9,519 nt of DNA from Gp6-AA40 sp050742535. GTDB lineage: Bacteria > Acidobacteriota > Vicinamibacteria > Vicinamibacterales > UBA2999. Below the pieces are notes generated by a model. It worked only from the letters and a program-made list of their open reading frames with translations, did no database searches and was not told the DNA's origin. The position numbers and the translations under genes were made by a program. This document shows positions 1-6,640 of this stretch, in pieces; the first letter of the stretch is position 1; every line of letters starts with the position of its first letter. Location: contig JBOGIQ010000237.1 in assembly GCA_050742535.1 (NCBI GenBank), positions 1 to 9,519 on the forward strand. Reading direction: 5' to 3'.

Positions 1-682
1 GCGCGAACGTCAGCTCGAAGTCCCAGCCACCAGCGAGTCCGGTTCGATCGATCACGGCACGCTGCGTCTGACCGGTCAGATATCGCTGGAACTCGGCCAT
101 CGGATAGCCGCCGGCGGTCAGCGTGTCTCCCTGCGTCTGCAGACCGCACAGTATGCGGCCCTCCGCGGATCGCGGCGGCCACGGCGCGCCGGTCGCGCCG
201 GCTTCGCGGGCCAGCGCGGCGCAGTCGGTCTTGCTCTGTCTGAGCCGCGGCCCCAGTGCAGCCTCCGTTCGCGCGCGAACGAGCGCGAACACCGCACGCT
301 CGCGTGTCTCGCGATGGGCCCGAAATGCGAAACGCTCCGCGAGCATCGCGCGCGCCAGTTGCAGCCCGACCTGCGTCGGCCCAATCGCCACCGGTCCAAC
401 GTTCGTCTCGGTCTTGATGGTGATGTCGAACCGTACCTCGCGCGTCCAGTCCGGCGCGCCTTCCACCTGGAACGGCTGCAGCCCATGAGCAAACGCGATC
501 ATGTCGTGGATCGTCATGTTGCTGGCGAGGAAGGTGCCGCCGGGCAGCCTGCGCGTGAACGACGAGCCGGAGCCGGACGCGTTGACCTTGACGCTGGCGA
601 CATAGGGAATCGGCGGCGGCTCAGGAGTCTGTGCCGAAAGCACAGCCGTCGCGGACAGAATAAAGGTCACAAGGGTACGCAT
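1..682 (-). CDS. TIGR03435-type exported soil-associated protein (partial, C-terminus beyond window)
   Basis: Open frame of 227 codons that runs off the left edge, so the C-terminus is missing. ATG at 682-680 is preceded by GGAGGG (687-692, 4-nt spacer). Residues 1-17 form a signal peptide ending ALSA before Gln18, so the protein is probably periplasmic or secreted. The rest follows the TIGR03435 family pattern: VASVK (28-32), PGGTF (47-51), the helix MIAFAHGLQPF (61-71), GAPDW (75-79), FDI (85-87), MLAERFAFRAHRETRE (113-128), Cys154 and Cys179, and VIDRTGLAGGWDFELTF (210-226). The family is known from Acidobacteria and other soil bacteria, often in many copies per genome, and its function is unknown. 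The gene lies 53 bp downstream of the coiled-coil gene on the same strand and may be cotranscribed with it. Family assignment is by recognised motif order; no role is claimed. Confidence 0.88.
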   Translation of the reverse strand, partial: MRTLVTFILSATAVLSAQTPEPPPIPYVASVKVNASGSGSSFTRRLPGGTFLASNMTIHDMIAFAHGLQPFQVEGAPDWTREVRFDITIKTETNVGPVAIGPTQVGLQLARAMLAERFAFRAHRETRERAVFALVRARTEAALGPRLRQSKTDCAALAREAGATGAPWPPRSAEGRILCGLQTQGDTLTAGGYPMAEFQRYLTGQTQRAVIDRTGLAGGWDFELTFA

Positions 683-735
683 CAGGCCCTCCGACCGTAG
701 AACACGCGACGAAGCAGAAGGTTGCAGCTATCTTT

Positions 736-1257
736 TCATTCCGCGCCGGCGTCCGCCCGCCGGGACTCGAGCAGCCGATCAAGGCGTGAAACGACGTCGC
801 GCCGAACGGCAGCATCCAGATTCGAAATCGCCTGCATCGTCTCCGCACGGAGTCCCTTGACGGCGTCCATCGCCTCCGCGTGCAGCCCTTTGGTAAGGTT
901 CTGGCTTTCCTCTACGCCGATTCGGATATCCTCGCGAAGCTCGCGCATCTCGCCTTTGAGCGAGTCGCGAAGTTCGTGCAGCTCGGTTCTGAGTGAATCC
1001 CGCACCTCGTGCAGCTCGGTCCTCAGTGAATCCCGCACCTCGTGCAGCTCGGTCCGCAGCTCCGTCCGCAGGCCAGCCGCGACGCCGTGAAGTTCGGCGC
1101 TGAAGTCCGAACGCATTGCAGAAAATCCATCCTTCATCTCGCCTCGGAGTTGCAGAATCTGCGACTCCAGGCGCCCGACACGTTCCGGCAGATCCTTCAA
1201 CTGCTGCATCTGCTCCTCGAGAGTTGTCACTCGTTGTTCCAAAGTTCGAGGCTGCAC
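736..1257 (-). CDS. Hypothetical coiled-coil protein with 11-residue repeats
   Basis: I do not recognise a named family. The preferred start is GTG at 1257-1255, because GGAGGA (1264-1269) lies 6 nt upstream of it. A longer reading from GTG at 1305 would add 16 residues of non-helical, low-information sequence and has no such site. The 173-residue product has no signal peptide or membrane segment and is highly charged. Residues 4-40 show leucine heptads (LEQRVTTLEEQMQQL), and residues 63-112 consist of hendecad repeats: RTELHEVRDSL at 68-78 and 79-89, then RTELHELRDSL at 90-100, followed by a degenerate fourth unit. The C-terminal 60 residues are helical with AEAM/AETM pairs. This predicts a long, rod-like cytoplasmic oligomer, perhaps a scaffold. 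The gene sits between the Yip1-like gene (124 bp upstream) and the TIGR03435 gene. That it is a real gene is fairly safe; its function is unknown. Confidence 0.75.
   Translation of the reverse strand: MQPRTLEQRVTTLEEQMQQLKDLPERVGRLESQILQLRGEMKDGFSAMRSDFSAELHGVAAGLRTELRTELHEVRDSLRTELHEVRDSLRTELHELRDSLKGEMRELREDIRIGVEESQNLTKGLHAEAMDAVKGLRAETMQAISNLDAAVRRDVVSRLDRLLESRRADAGAE
958..1056 (-). repeat. Three tandem 33-bp repeats inside the coiled-coil gene
   Basis: There are three contiguous 33-bp units at 958-990, 991-1023 and 1024-1056. The second and third differ at only 2 of 33 positions by eye (991/1024 and 1023/1056), while the first is more diverged (about 7 differences from the second). Each unit encodes one 11-residue hendecad, so adding or losing a unit keeps the reading frame and changes only the rod length. 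The near identity of two units, including at third codon positions, indicates a recent duplication by slippage or unequal exchange. Confidence 0.9.
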
Positions 1258-1263
1258 GGCCGA

Positions 1264-1269
1264 TCCTCC
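1264..1269 (-). promoter_or_regulatory. Ribosome binding site deciding the coiled-coil gene start
   Basis: The minus strand reads GGAGGA followed by a 6-nt spacer and GTG (1257-1255). This strong Shine-Dalgarno match is what favours the internal GTG over the upstream in-frame GTG at 1305. Confidence 0.7.
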
Positions 1270-1334
1270 GCGATCGCACGCGTTCCCATTGAACGGGGCG
1301 TCCACGGTCGGGTTGCGAGGGCTGTGCCGGCTGC

Positions 1335-1358
1335 GCGGACGACGGTAACATCGTCCGC
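1335..1358. terminator. Hairpin downstream of the Yip1-like gene (terminator-like, no U-tract)
   Basis: A perfect 8-bp inverted repeat, GCGGACGA (1335-1342) and TCGTCCGC (1351-1358), encloses an 8-nt loop. It starts 23 bp beyond the stop codon of the Yip1-like gene on the minus strand. No run of T follows the stem on either strand, so it is not a canonical Rho-independent terminator. It may act as an RNA 3'-end stabiliser or a weak terminator between the citrate synthase/Yip1 unit and the coiled-coil gene. Confidence 0.4.
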
Positions 1359-1381
1359 ATCCGTGTGCAATCCGAGCGCGG

Positions 1382-1915
1382 TCAGAACACGGGAGGAGCG
1401 AAGATGTTCCCGATGACGGCGGCGACGACCAGCGAAAGAGCCCATCCGACGATGCACACGACGACCGCGCGGCCCGTGCTCCGGTAATCGAGGGCCTGCC
1501 GCACCGCGACGATCATCGCCAGAAGCATCCACGCCGACGCGATTGCGTAGATTGTCAGGCCGAGAATCGGAATCACTGCCAGGACGCGTAAGAGACCAGG
1601 CGCCGAGGCAAACGCGATCGTCCGCAGCAACTCTCCGACATCGGCTTTCGTCTGAGGCTCCGGCAGGAGGTGTGTGCCGATCAGATACGTCAGCGCGGCC
1701 CAGGCCAGCCAGCCGATCAGAGACCCGACGATTCCCATGGCGAGAGATTCAGGGGTCTGCGTTCCCAGGCCGAGTACGCCGATGCCGCCCGAGACGCCGG
1801 CCAGCACGACGACCGCAACGGCCTGGCCGTTGGACCGGGCATCCGCTTCCACCTCCTCGTAGATGCGGCGGTCCAGCAGCGCCGCGCCGAACACGCGCCG
1901 TGCGAACGTACTCAT
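1382..1915 (-). CDS. Yip1-family-like integral membrane protein
   Basis: A 177-residue polytopic membrane protein with a short polar N-terminus (1-30) containing the YEEVEAD segment. About five hydrophobic segments follow, at roughly 31-50, 58-81, 106-120, 121-139 and 149-173. The loop LLRTIAFASAPGLLRVL (97-112), followed by IPILGL and a hydrophobic SAWML segment, matches the pattern of bacterial Yip1/YIP1-domain proteins (PF04893), where a conserved Y/F-ASAP motif enters the third helix. In eukaryotes Yip1 proteins bind Rab GTPases; the bacterial members have no established role. ATG at 1915 is 7 bp after the citrate synthase stop, with no strong ribosome binding site of its own, which suggests cotranscription and coupled translation. 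Membrane topology is confident; the family name is moderately so. Confidence 0.8.
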   Translation of the reverse strand: MSTFARRVFGAALLDRRIYEEVEADARSNGQAVAVVVLAGVSGGIGVLGLGTQTPESLAMGIVGSLIGWLAWAALTYLIGTHLLPEPQTKADVGELLRTIAFASAPGLLRVLAVIPILGLTIYAIASAWMLLAMIVAVRQALDYRSTGRAVVVCIVGWALSLVVAAVIGNIFAPPVF

Positions 1916-1922
1916 CGCGGAT

Positions 1923-3065
1923 TCAGCGCTGTTCGAGCGGCACGAATCGCTGCGGGTACCCGGGGCCGACGTAGTCCGCGCGCGGACGGATCAGCCGGTT
2001 GTTGGCGTACTGCTCCAGGATGTGCGCGGTCCAGCCCGACATGCGGCTGACGGCAAAGATCGGCGTATAGAGATCGATCGGAATGCCGAGCGTGTAGTAC
2101 ATCGACGCCGAGTAGAAGTCGACGTTCGGGTTCAGCTTCTTCTCGGACTTGACCAGCGCCTCCATGCGCTGCGACATGTCGAACCATGCCGTGCTGCCGG
2201 CGCGCTTGCCGAGATCGCGCGACATCTGACGCAGATGGGTCGCTCTCGGATCCTCTGTCTTGTAGACACGGTGTCCGAAGCCGGCAATCTTTTCCTTGCG
2301 CGCGAACTTGCCGCGGACGAACTCGTCGACCCGCTCGCCGCTCGCTGTCTCGCCGAGGTCGAGAAGCATCCGCATGACGTCGGCATTGGCGCCGCCGTGG
2401 AGCGGCCCCTTGAGGGTGCCGATGGCGGCAACGACGGCTGAATAGATGTCGGTGAGCGTCGCCGCGGCTACGCGCCCGGCGAACGTGGACGCGTTCAGCT
2501 CGTGATCGGCGTGCAGGGTCAGCGCGACGTCGAACGCCCGGGTCGCGAGCGCGTTCGGACGCTCGCCGGTGAGCATGTACAGAAAGTTGGCGGCGTGGCC
2601 GAGCACCGGATCGGGAGCGATCGGAGCGCCGCCGGCCTTCAGCCGGCCCCATGCCGCGACCACGGTGCCGGTCTGCGCCGTCAGGCGAACGGCCTTGCGG
2701 TACTGCGCGGCCGGCGACGCGTCGTTGACCTCGGCGTCGTAGTGCGCCAGCGCCGACGTGATCGTGCGCAGCGCGTCCATGCCGTCCACCGGCGGCAGCG
2801 ACCGCATCAGGCGGACGATCGGCTCGGGAATCGGCCGCGCCGCAGCCAGCTGCGACTGCAGATCGCCCAGCTCCGCCCGCGTTGGCAGGCGACGGTGCCA
2901 CAGCAGGTAGCAGACTTCCTCGAAGGTCGCGCCTTTCGCGAGGTCGTGAATGTCGTACCCGCAGTAGGCGAGCACGCCCTTCTCACCGTCGAGATAACAG
3001 AGTGCCGATGCCGTCGCGACCACGTCTTCGAGGCCGCCTTTGGGTTTTTCCGTGGTCGTTGCCAT
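1923..3065 (-). CDS. gltA: Citrate synthase (short bacterial CitZ-like form)
   Basis: Condenses oxaloacetate with acetyl-CoA to citrate, the entry step of the TCA cycle, in the cytoplasm. The 380-residue length fits the short CitZ/PrpC-type dimeric forms rather than the roughly 430-residue hexameric E. coli GltA. Family blocks occur in order: GLEDVVATASAL (11-22), GYDIHDLAKGATFEEVCYLL (36-55), LHADHELNAST (184-194), GPLHGGAN (220-227, catalytic His223), GFGHRVYK (262-269, catalytic His265 and substrate Arg266), NVDFYSA (314-320, catalytic Asp316) and RMSGW (341-345, conserved Arg). All catalytic residues are present. ATG at 3065 has AGGA (3073-3076) 7 nt upstream. It is the first gene of a minus-strand unit with the Yip1-like gene and is divergent from the DUF8021-like gene. 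2-methylcitrate synthase activity cannot be excluded from sequence alone, but no prp genes are adjacent. Confidence 0.95.
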   Translation of the reverse strand: MATTTEKPKGGLEDVVATASALCYLDGEKGVLAYCGYDIHDLAKGATFEEVCYLLWHRRLPTRAELGDLQSQLAAARPIPEPIVRLMRSLPPVDGMDALRTITSALAHYDAEVNDASPAAQYRKAVRLTAQTGTVVAAWGRLKAGGAPIAPDPVLGHAANFLYMLTGERPNALATRAFDVALTLHADHELNASTFAGRVAAATLTDIYSAVVAAIGTLKGPLHGGANADVMRMLLDLGETASGERVDEFVRGKFARKEKIAGFGHRVYKTEDPRATHLRQMSRDLGKRAGSTAWFDMSQRMEALVKSEKKLNPNVDFYSASMYYTLGIPIDLYTPIFAVSRMSGWTAHILEQYANNRLIRPRADYVGPGYPQRFVPLEQR

Positions 3066-3084
3066 GGATGGATCCTAAACCACC

Positions 3085-3090
3085 TATAAT
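3085..3090 (+). promoter_or_regulatory. Candidate -10 box (TATAAT) in the citrate synthase/DUF8021-like divergent spacer
   Basis: A perfect TATAAT lies 21 bp upstream of the ATG at 3112. Transcription would then begin near 3097, just before the ribosome binding site, leaving a very short leader. TTGCCA at 3059-3064 resembles a -35 box, but the 20-bp spacer is longer than usual. The opposite strand reads GGATTATAGG here, so the same AT-rich core may also serve citrate synthase. Not experimentally supported. Confidence 0.5.
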
Positions 3091-3098
3091 CCGGCGCC

Positions 3099-3105
3099 TG
3101 AGGAG
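3099..3105 (+). promoter_or_regulatory. Ribosome binding site fixing the DUF8021-like gene start
   Basis: TGAGGAG ends 6 nt before the ATG at 3112-3114. A TTG at 3106 is also in frame but directly abuts this site, so it cannot be the start; the protein begins MRLGRL. Confidence 0.8.
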
Positions 3106-3111
3106 TTGAAC

Positions 3112-4122
3112 ATGCGACTTGGACGCCTTGCTGCGGCTGCCCTCCTGATCCTTTCCGGTTCTGTGTTCGCGCCCGAATTGACCGCTCAGGCGAAATTGCC
3201 GGTCGGTCCCATTCCGGTTGACTGCAACCGGGCCTGCCTCGAGGGGCTCGTCAACCAGTATCTGGACGCCCTCGTCGCCAAAGACCCGAAGCGGCTCCCG
3301 CTCTCCGCCGACGTGAAATACACCGAGCAGGAACAGGTGATGGCGGTCGGCGACGGCTTCTGGAAGACCGTCACCGGCCGCGGCAACTACAACCACTACT
3401 TCGCGGACCCGGTAGCGGGACAGGCCGGCTGGATGGGGACGATGCGCGAGCGCAACGGCCTGCTGCTGATGTCGGTGCGCCTGCGTGTGCAGCTCGGCCG
3501 GATCACCGAGATCGAGAAGTCGTTCTTCCGCGCCGGCGGCGGCGGACCGAACAACATCGCCGCGATGGACAAGGAGACGCAGCCCGAGGCGCTCTGGCTC
3601 CAGCCGATCCCTCCAGCGCAGCGTGCCTCGCGCACGCAGTTGATTGCCATCGCCAACGCCTACTTTGAAGGCGTGCAGAAAAACGACGGCAAGGGCTTCT
3701 ATCCATTCACCAAGGACTGTGACCGGCTCGAGAACGGGTCACACACGACGAACGTGGCGGGCTCCAAGCCGACCACACCGAACTTCAACTACATGGGCAG
3801 CGACTGCAAGACGCAGCTCGAGAGCGGCTACCTGGCCATTGTCAACAACGTCCACCATCGCCGCTTCCCGCTCGTCGACGAGGAGCGCGGCGTCGTCTGG
3901 GCGAACTGCGTGTTCGACATGGACGGGACCGTCACCGAGATCAAGCTGGCCACGACCGGCGAAGTGGCGAACATGAGCGGCTTCGCGGGGCGCGCGTCCA
4001 GCATCCATGTCACGGAGGCATTCAGGATCGAAAACGGGTTGATCCGGCGCGTCGAGATGATCGGCACGAGCGTGCCGTATCACTTCAACTCGACGTGGGG
4101 ACCATTCCTGAGTGGGAAATAG
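3112..4122 (+). CDS. Exported two-domain DUF8021-like (NTF2/SnoaL-type) protein
   Basis: A 336-residue protein starting at ATG 3112 behind a strong TGAGGAG site. Residues 1-27 are a signal peptide (hydrophobic core AAAALLILSGSVFA, cleavage near TAQA), so it acts outside the cytoplasm. The mature protein appears to hold two related halves. The N-terminal half (about 36-150) starts CNRACLEGLVNQYLDALVAKD and contains FADPVAGQAGWMG and a RVQLGRITEIEK strand. The C-terminal half (about 168-330) starts TQLIAIANAYFEGVQKND and ends with EAFRIENGLIRRVEMIGTSV and PYHFNSTW. Each half has the helix, then charged loop, then curved-sheet pattern of NTF2/SnoaL-like folds. The sequence resembles the DUF8021 family found in acidobacteria and fungi, whose function is not established. 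The gene overlaps the downstream protease by 11 nt. Export is confident, the family fairly so, and no enzymatic role is claimed. Confidence 0.8.
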   Translation: MRLGRLAAAALLILSGSVFAPELTAQAKLPVGPIPVDCNRACLEGLVNQYLDALVAKDPKRLPLSADVKYTEQEQVMAVGDGFWKTVTGRGNYNHYFADPVAGQAGWMGTMRERNGLLLMSVRLRVQLGRITEIEKSFFRAGGGGPNNIAAMDKETQPEALWLQPIPPAQRASRTQLIAIANAYFEGVQKNDGKGFYPFTKDCDRLENGSHTTNVAGSKPTTPNFNYMGSDCKTQLESGYLAIVNNVHHRRFPLVDEERGVVWANCVFDMDGTVTEIKLATTGEVANMSGFAGRASSIHVTEAFRIENGLIRRVEMIGTSVPYHFNSTWGPFLSGK

Positions 4123-5131
4123 CCATTGTCGGTTCACCTGCTGCCTGATCGCCGCATCGACGCTGGCGTTCGGGTGCGGTGGATCCGAGCCTGGCTCGCC
4201 GGCTGCCCCGAGTGCGGATCCGCCGGATCCCAATTCGATGGCGGCAGGCACGGTGTTCGCCCTGCGATCGGGCGAGACCAGTCAGCCGGTCGCAGGCGCC
4301 ACCGTGGCTCTGTCGGCCCTCTCGCCGGCCGGCCTGTTCAGCGCTGCCTACGCCACGGACATCGCCGGGCAATTCAGGCTCGATCGAACGGTCCTCCTTT
4401 CCTCGACCCCGCTGCTCGAGGTCACGGCGCCTGGGTTTCTCGTTCGGTCCACGATATTGAGACGGGATGAGACAACGACGTCGCTGTGGCCCACGTCGAG
4501 TCCGACGGGGCTCGATGAAGTCTTCTCGTCAGCGATCGTCTACTCCGCGGCCACGTGTCCTGCCGTGAATACGGGCACAGCGCCGCTGAGGAAAATGCCG
4601 TCCTCCACCACGACTGTCAACGTGTCGTTCGACTCAACGCTTCAGGATGCGGCAGCGGAGAACGCCCACAGGCAGGCGATCAACCGGATGAACGCAGCCC
4701 TCGGAGGGCTTCACCAACACCAGTTCACGACAACCACCGGTCAAGGAGTGTCGTTCACAGCCGGTATCGATGCCAACGCCGCTACCTGCACCGCCGGTCC
4801 CGAGCCTCTCCGCGCGGCGACCGTCCTGACCTTCGCCAACGGAAGCATCGTCGGTGGTCGCTTGATCTATTGCAGCGTCGAGGCGGCGCGGTCAGTCGCT
4901 CTGGTGCTGCACGAGCTTGGCCATACGTTTGGCCTTCGTCACTCGCTGAGCTCGAGCGATGTGATGTATTGCAGTAGCGGCCGTCCTGCCAGTTTTGCGC
5001 CGCGCGAGGTGCTCGCCATGAAGTTGATTGGGCAGCGCCGTACCGGCACACGGTGGCCTGACAACGATCGTGACACGGCCGGACCTCTGACGCGCGGCAG
5101 CCAGACCGAAGTGATCGCCTGCGGTGTTTAA
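4112..5131 (+). CDS. Lipoprotein metzincin metalloprotease (matrixin/M10-like active site)
   Basis: A 339-residue protein beginning at GTG 4112, 11 nt inside the upstream gene, with GGGGA (4097-4101) about 10 nt before it. The N-terminus has a hydrophobic stretch ending LAFG-Cys22, a probable lipobox, followed by a Gly/Ser/Pro/Asp linker (23-42). Residues 45-117 resemble a carboxypeptidase-regulatory or Ig-like beta domain (GTVFALRSGE, QPVAGATVALS, GQFRLDR, LEVTAPGF). The protease part spans about 165-310. It has a helix (AENAHRQAINRMNAAL), strands (VSFTAGID, GGRLIYC) and the zinc site HELGHTFGLRH at 267-277 (ligands His267, His271 and His277; catalytic Glu268). A Met-turn DVMY follows with Met285. 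The eight-residue step from the third His to Met is the spacing seen in matrixins, as is the Ser after that His. There is no cysteine-switch propeptide. It is likely a membrane-anchored, outward-facing zinc endopeptidase; its substrate is unknown. Confidence 0.85.
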   Translation: MGNSHCRFTCCLIAASTLAFGCGGSEPGSPAAPSADPPDPNSMAAGTVFALRSGETSQPVAGATVALSALSPAGLFSAAYATDIAGQFRLDRTVLLSSTPLLEVTAPGFLVRSTILRRDETTTSLWPTSSPTGLDEVFSSAIVYSAATCPAVNTGTAPLRKMPSSTTTVNVSFDSTLQDAAAENAHRQAINRMNAALGGLHQHQFTTTTGQGVSFTAGIDANAATCTAGPEPLRAATVLTFANGSIVGGRLIYCSVEAARSVALVLHELGHTFGLRHSLSSSDVMYCSSGRPASFAPREVLAMKLIGQRRTGTRWPDNDRDTAGPLTRGSQTEVIACGV

Positions 5132-6612
5132 TCCGTTACGGGCTTGAGAACGACACTCTCATCGGCGAACTGCTGGATGATCGACAGCAGACCCATGTAG
5201 AGGAAGCCGATCTGAAACAGCACGAGAAACGGGATCGTTCCGTAGATGCCGTTGGCCAGGGCGTAGAAGATGGTGGCGGTGAAGTAGAGGCCGAGCCCGA
5301 GCTCGATCATCGGCTGGACGATGAAGCTCTGGCGGTATTTCTTGCCGATCCATTCGTCGGTCTGACCTTCGATCCGATACTTCGGCGTCCGCGCGAACTC
5401 GCTCTGCTGGTTGAAGAGCGCCTCGAACACGGCGCGCGTGTTGTTGACCATCAGGCCGATGCCCACCGACATCAGGAACGGCAGGTACTTCAGCCGCCTC
5501 ACCCAGTCCGTGTGCAGCTCACGCTGGCAGACCATGTAGAAGTTCGCGACCGACGCCGTCGCCGCGAAGAAGAGCGGCACGTCGATCAGGAGCATTTCGT
5601 ACAGCCCCATCCTGTAGCGGATCGCCATCGACGGGCCGAGCAGGATCGACAGCACGCACATCAACGGATAGTTGAAGTTCGCCGTGAGGTGGAAGAAGGC
5701 CTCCGCCTTCACGGTCACCGGCAGGTTCGAGCGCAGGATACTCGGCAGCAGCTTGCGGCAGGTCTGAATAGACCCTTTGGCCCAGCGGTGCTGCTGCGAC
5801 TTGAACGAGTTCATCTCGACCGGAACTTCCGCCGGCGCGACCAGTCCCGGCAGGAACACGAACTTCCACCCGCGCAGCTGCGCGCGATAACTCAGATCGA
5901 GATCTTCGGTCAGCGTGTCGTGCTGCCACCCGCCGGCATCGGTGATCGCCGTTCGCCGCCAGATCCCCGCGGTGCCGTTGAAGTTGAAGAACATCCCGGC
6001 GCGGTTTCGCGCGCCGTGCTCGAGCACGAAGTGCGCGTCGAGCAGGATCGACTGGATCTTCGTGAGCAGCGAATAGTCCTGGTTGATGTGTCCCCACCGC
6101 GCCTGCACGAGGGCGATGCGATTGTCGCCGAAGTAGGGAACCGTCTTCTCGAGGAAGTCGGGCGAGGGCATGAAGTCGGCGTCGAAAATGGCGATGAACT
6201 CGCCCTTGGCCACCTTCATACCCGCCTCGAGCGCTCCGGCCTTGTACCCGGTGCGGTCGGTCCGATGGAGATAGCTGATGTCGATGCCGGTCGCGGCGTT
6301 GCGCATGACGGCGCGCTCCGCCACAATGCGCGTCTCGTCGGTGGAATCGTCGAGGACCTGGATCTCGAGCAGCTCGCGTGGATAGTTCAACCGGCAGACC
6401 GCATCGATCAGCCGATCCGCGACGTACATTTCGTTGTAGATCGGAAGCTGGACCGTGACTCTCGGCAGCCTGTCCATCCCCATCGGCGTGGGATGGCGGT
6501 CCTTGTTCTTCATGTACAGGTAGACCAGGAAGTACCGGTGCCACCCATAGACCGCGAGAATGACGAGGACGAAAAAGTAAGTCGCGAGAACGAACGTTTC
6601 GCCGGTCGTCAT
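5128..6612 (-). CDS. Family 2 membrane glycosyltransferase, cellulose synthase/CslA-like
   Basis: A 494-residue processive beta-glycan synthase-like enzyme that would polymerise sugar from a nucleotide-sugar donor and pass it across the inner membrane. One N-terminal helix (6-32) is followed by a cytoplasmic GT-A domain carrying the full D,D,D,QxxRW set: QLPIYNE (55-61), LDDSTDE (87-93), DAD (144-146), TED (235-237) and QQHRW (273-277). Four to five more membrane segments follow at roughly 300-333, 340-365, 378-400, 430-450 and 455-485. There is no PilZ domain, unlike BcsA, and no BcsB, cellulase or c-di-GMP genes lie nearby. The architecture matches the shorter CslA/CslC-like bacterial enzymes (glucan or mannan synthases). 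ATG at 6612 has GAAGGG upstream, inside a REP-like palindrome. It converges on the protease gene with a 3-nt stop overlap and is divergent from larB. The product sugar cannot be told from sequence. Confidence 0.92.
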   Translation of the reverse strand: MTTGETFVLATYFFVLVILAVYGWHRYFLVYLYMKNKDRHPTPMGMDRLPRVTVQLPIYNEMYVADRLIDAVCRLNYPRELLEIQVLDDSTDETRIVAERAVMRNAATGIDISYLHRTDRTGYKAGALEAGMKVAKGEFIAIFDADFMPSPDFLEKTVPYFGDNRIALVQARWGHINQDYSLLTKIQSILLDAHFVLEHGARNRAGMFFNFNGTAGIWRRTAITDAGGWQHDTLTEDLDLSYRAQLRGWKFVFLPGLVAPAEVPVEMNSFKSQQHRWAKGSIQTCRKLLPSILRSNLPVTVKAEAFFHLTANFNYPLMCVLSILLGPSMAIRYRMGLYEMLLIDVPLFFAATASVANFYMVCQRELHTDWVRRLKYLPFLMSVGIGLMVNNTRAVFEALFNQQSEFARTPKYRIEGQTDEWIGKKYRQSFIVQPMIELGLGLYFTATIFYALANGIYGTIPFLVLFQIGFLYMGLLSIIQQFADESVVLKPVTD

Positions 6613-6618
6613 GTGTGG

Positions 6619-6640
6619 GCCCTTCGACCGTGCTCAGGGC
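6619..6640. repeat. REP-like interspersed palindrome upstream of the glycosyltransferase
   Basis: An imperfect 22-bp palindrome with arms GCCCTTCGAC and GCTCAGGGC (5 perfect outer base pairs, then a mismatched middle). This resembles the interspersed short palindromes with CCCTTCGAC...GCTCAGGG cores seen in many high-GC environmental genomes. It begins 6 bp from the start codon of the glycosyltransferase, so its GAAGGG (minus strand) doubles as the likely ribosome binding site. Only one copy is in the window, so repeat status rests on resemblance to known elements. Confidence 0.55.

Noticed and set aside
123..488. Overlapping plus-strand frames opposite the left-edge gene
   Set aside because: Ser/Arg-rich shadows. 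The minus strand encodes a continuous TIGR03435 protein with signal peptide and ribosome binding site.
958..1056. 33-bp repeats as a CRISPR array
   Set aside because: The units are contiguous with no spacers, in frame, and encode coiled-coil hendecads.
1912..2901. 329-codon minus-strand frame overlapping citrate synthase
   Set aside because: It is a shifted-frame shadow, rich in Arg, Ala and Gly. The citrate synthase frame holds all catalytic motifs without interruption.
2502..3089. Plus-strand frame of 195 codons opposite citrate synthase
   Set aside because: Antisense shadow with no recognisable domain and no ribosome binding site.
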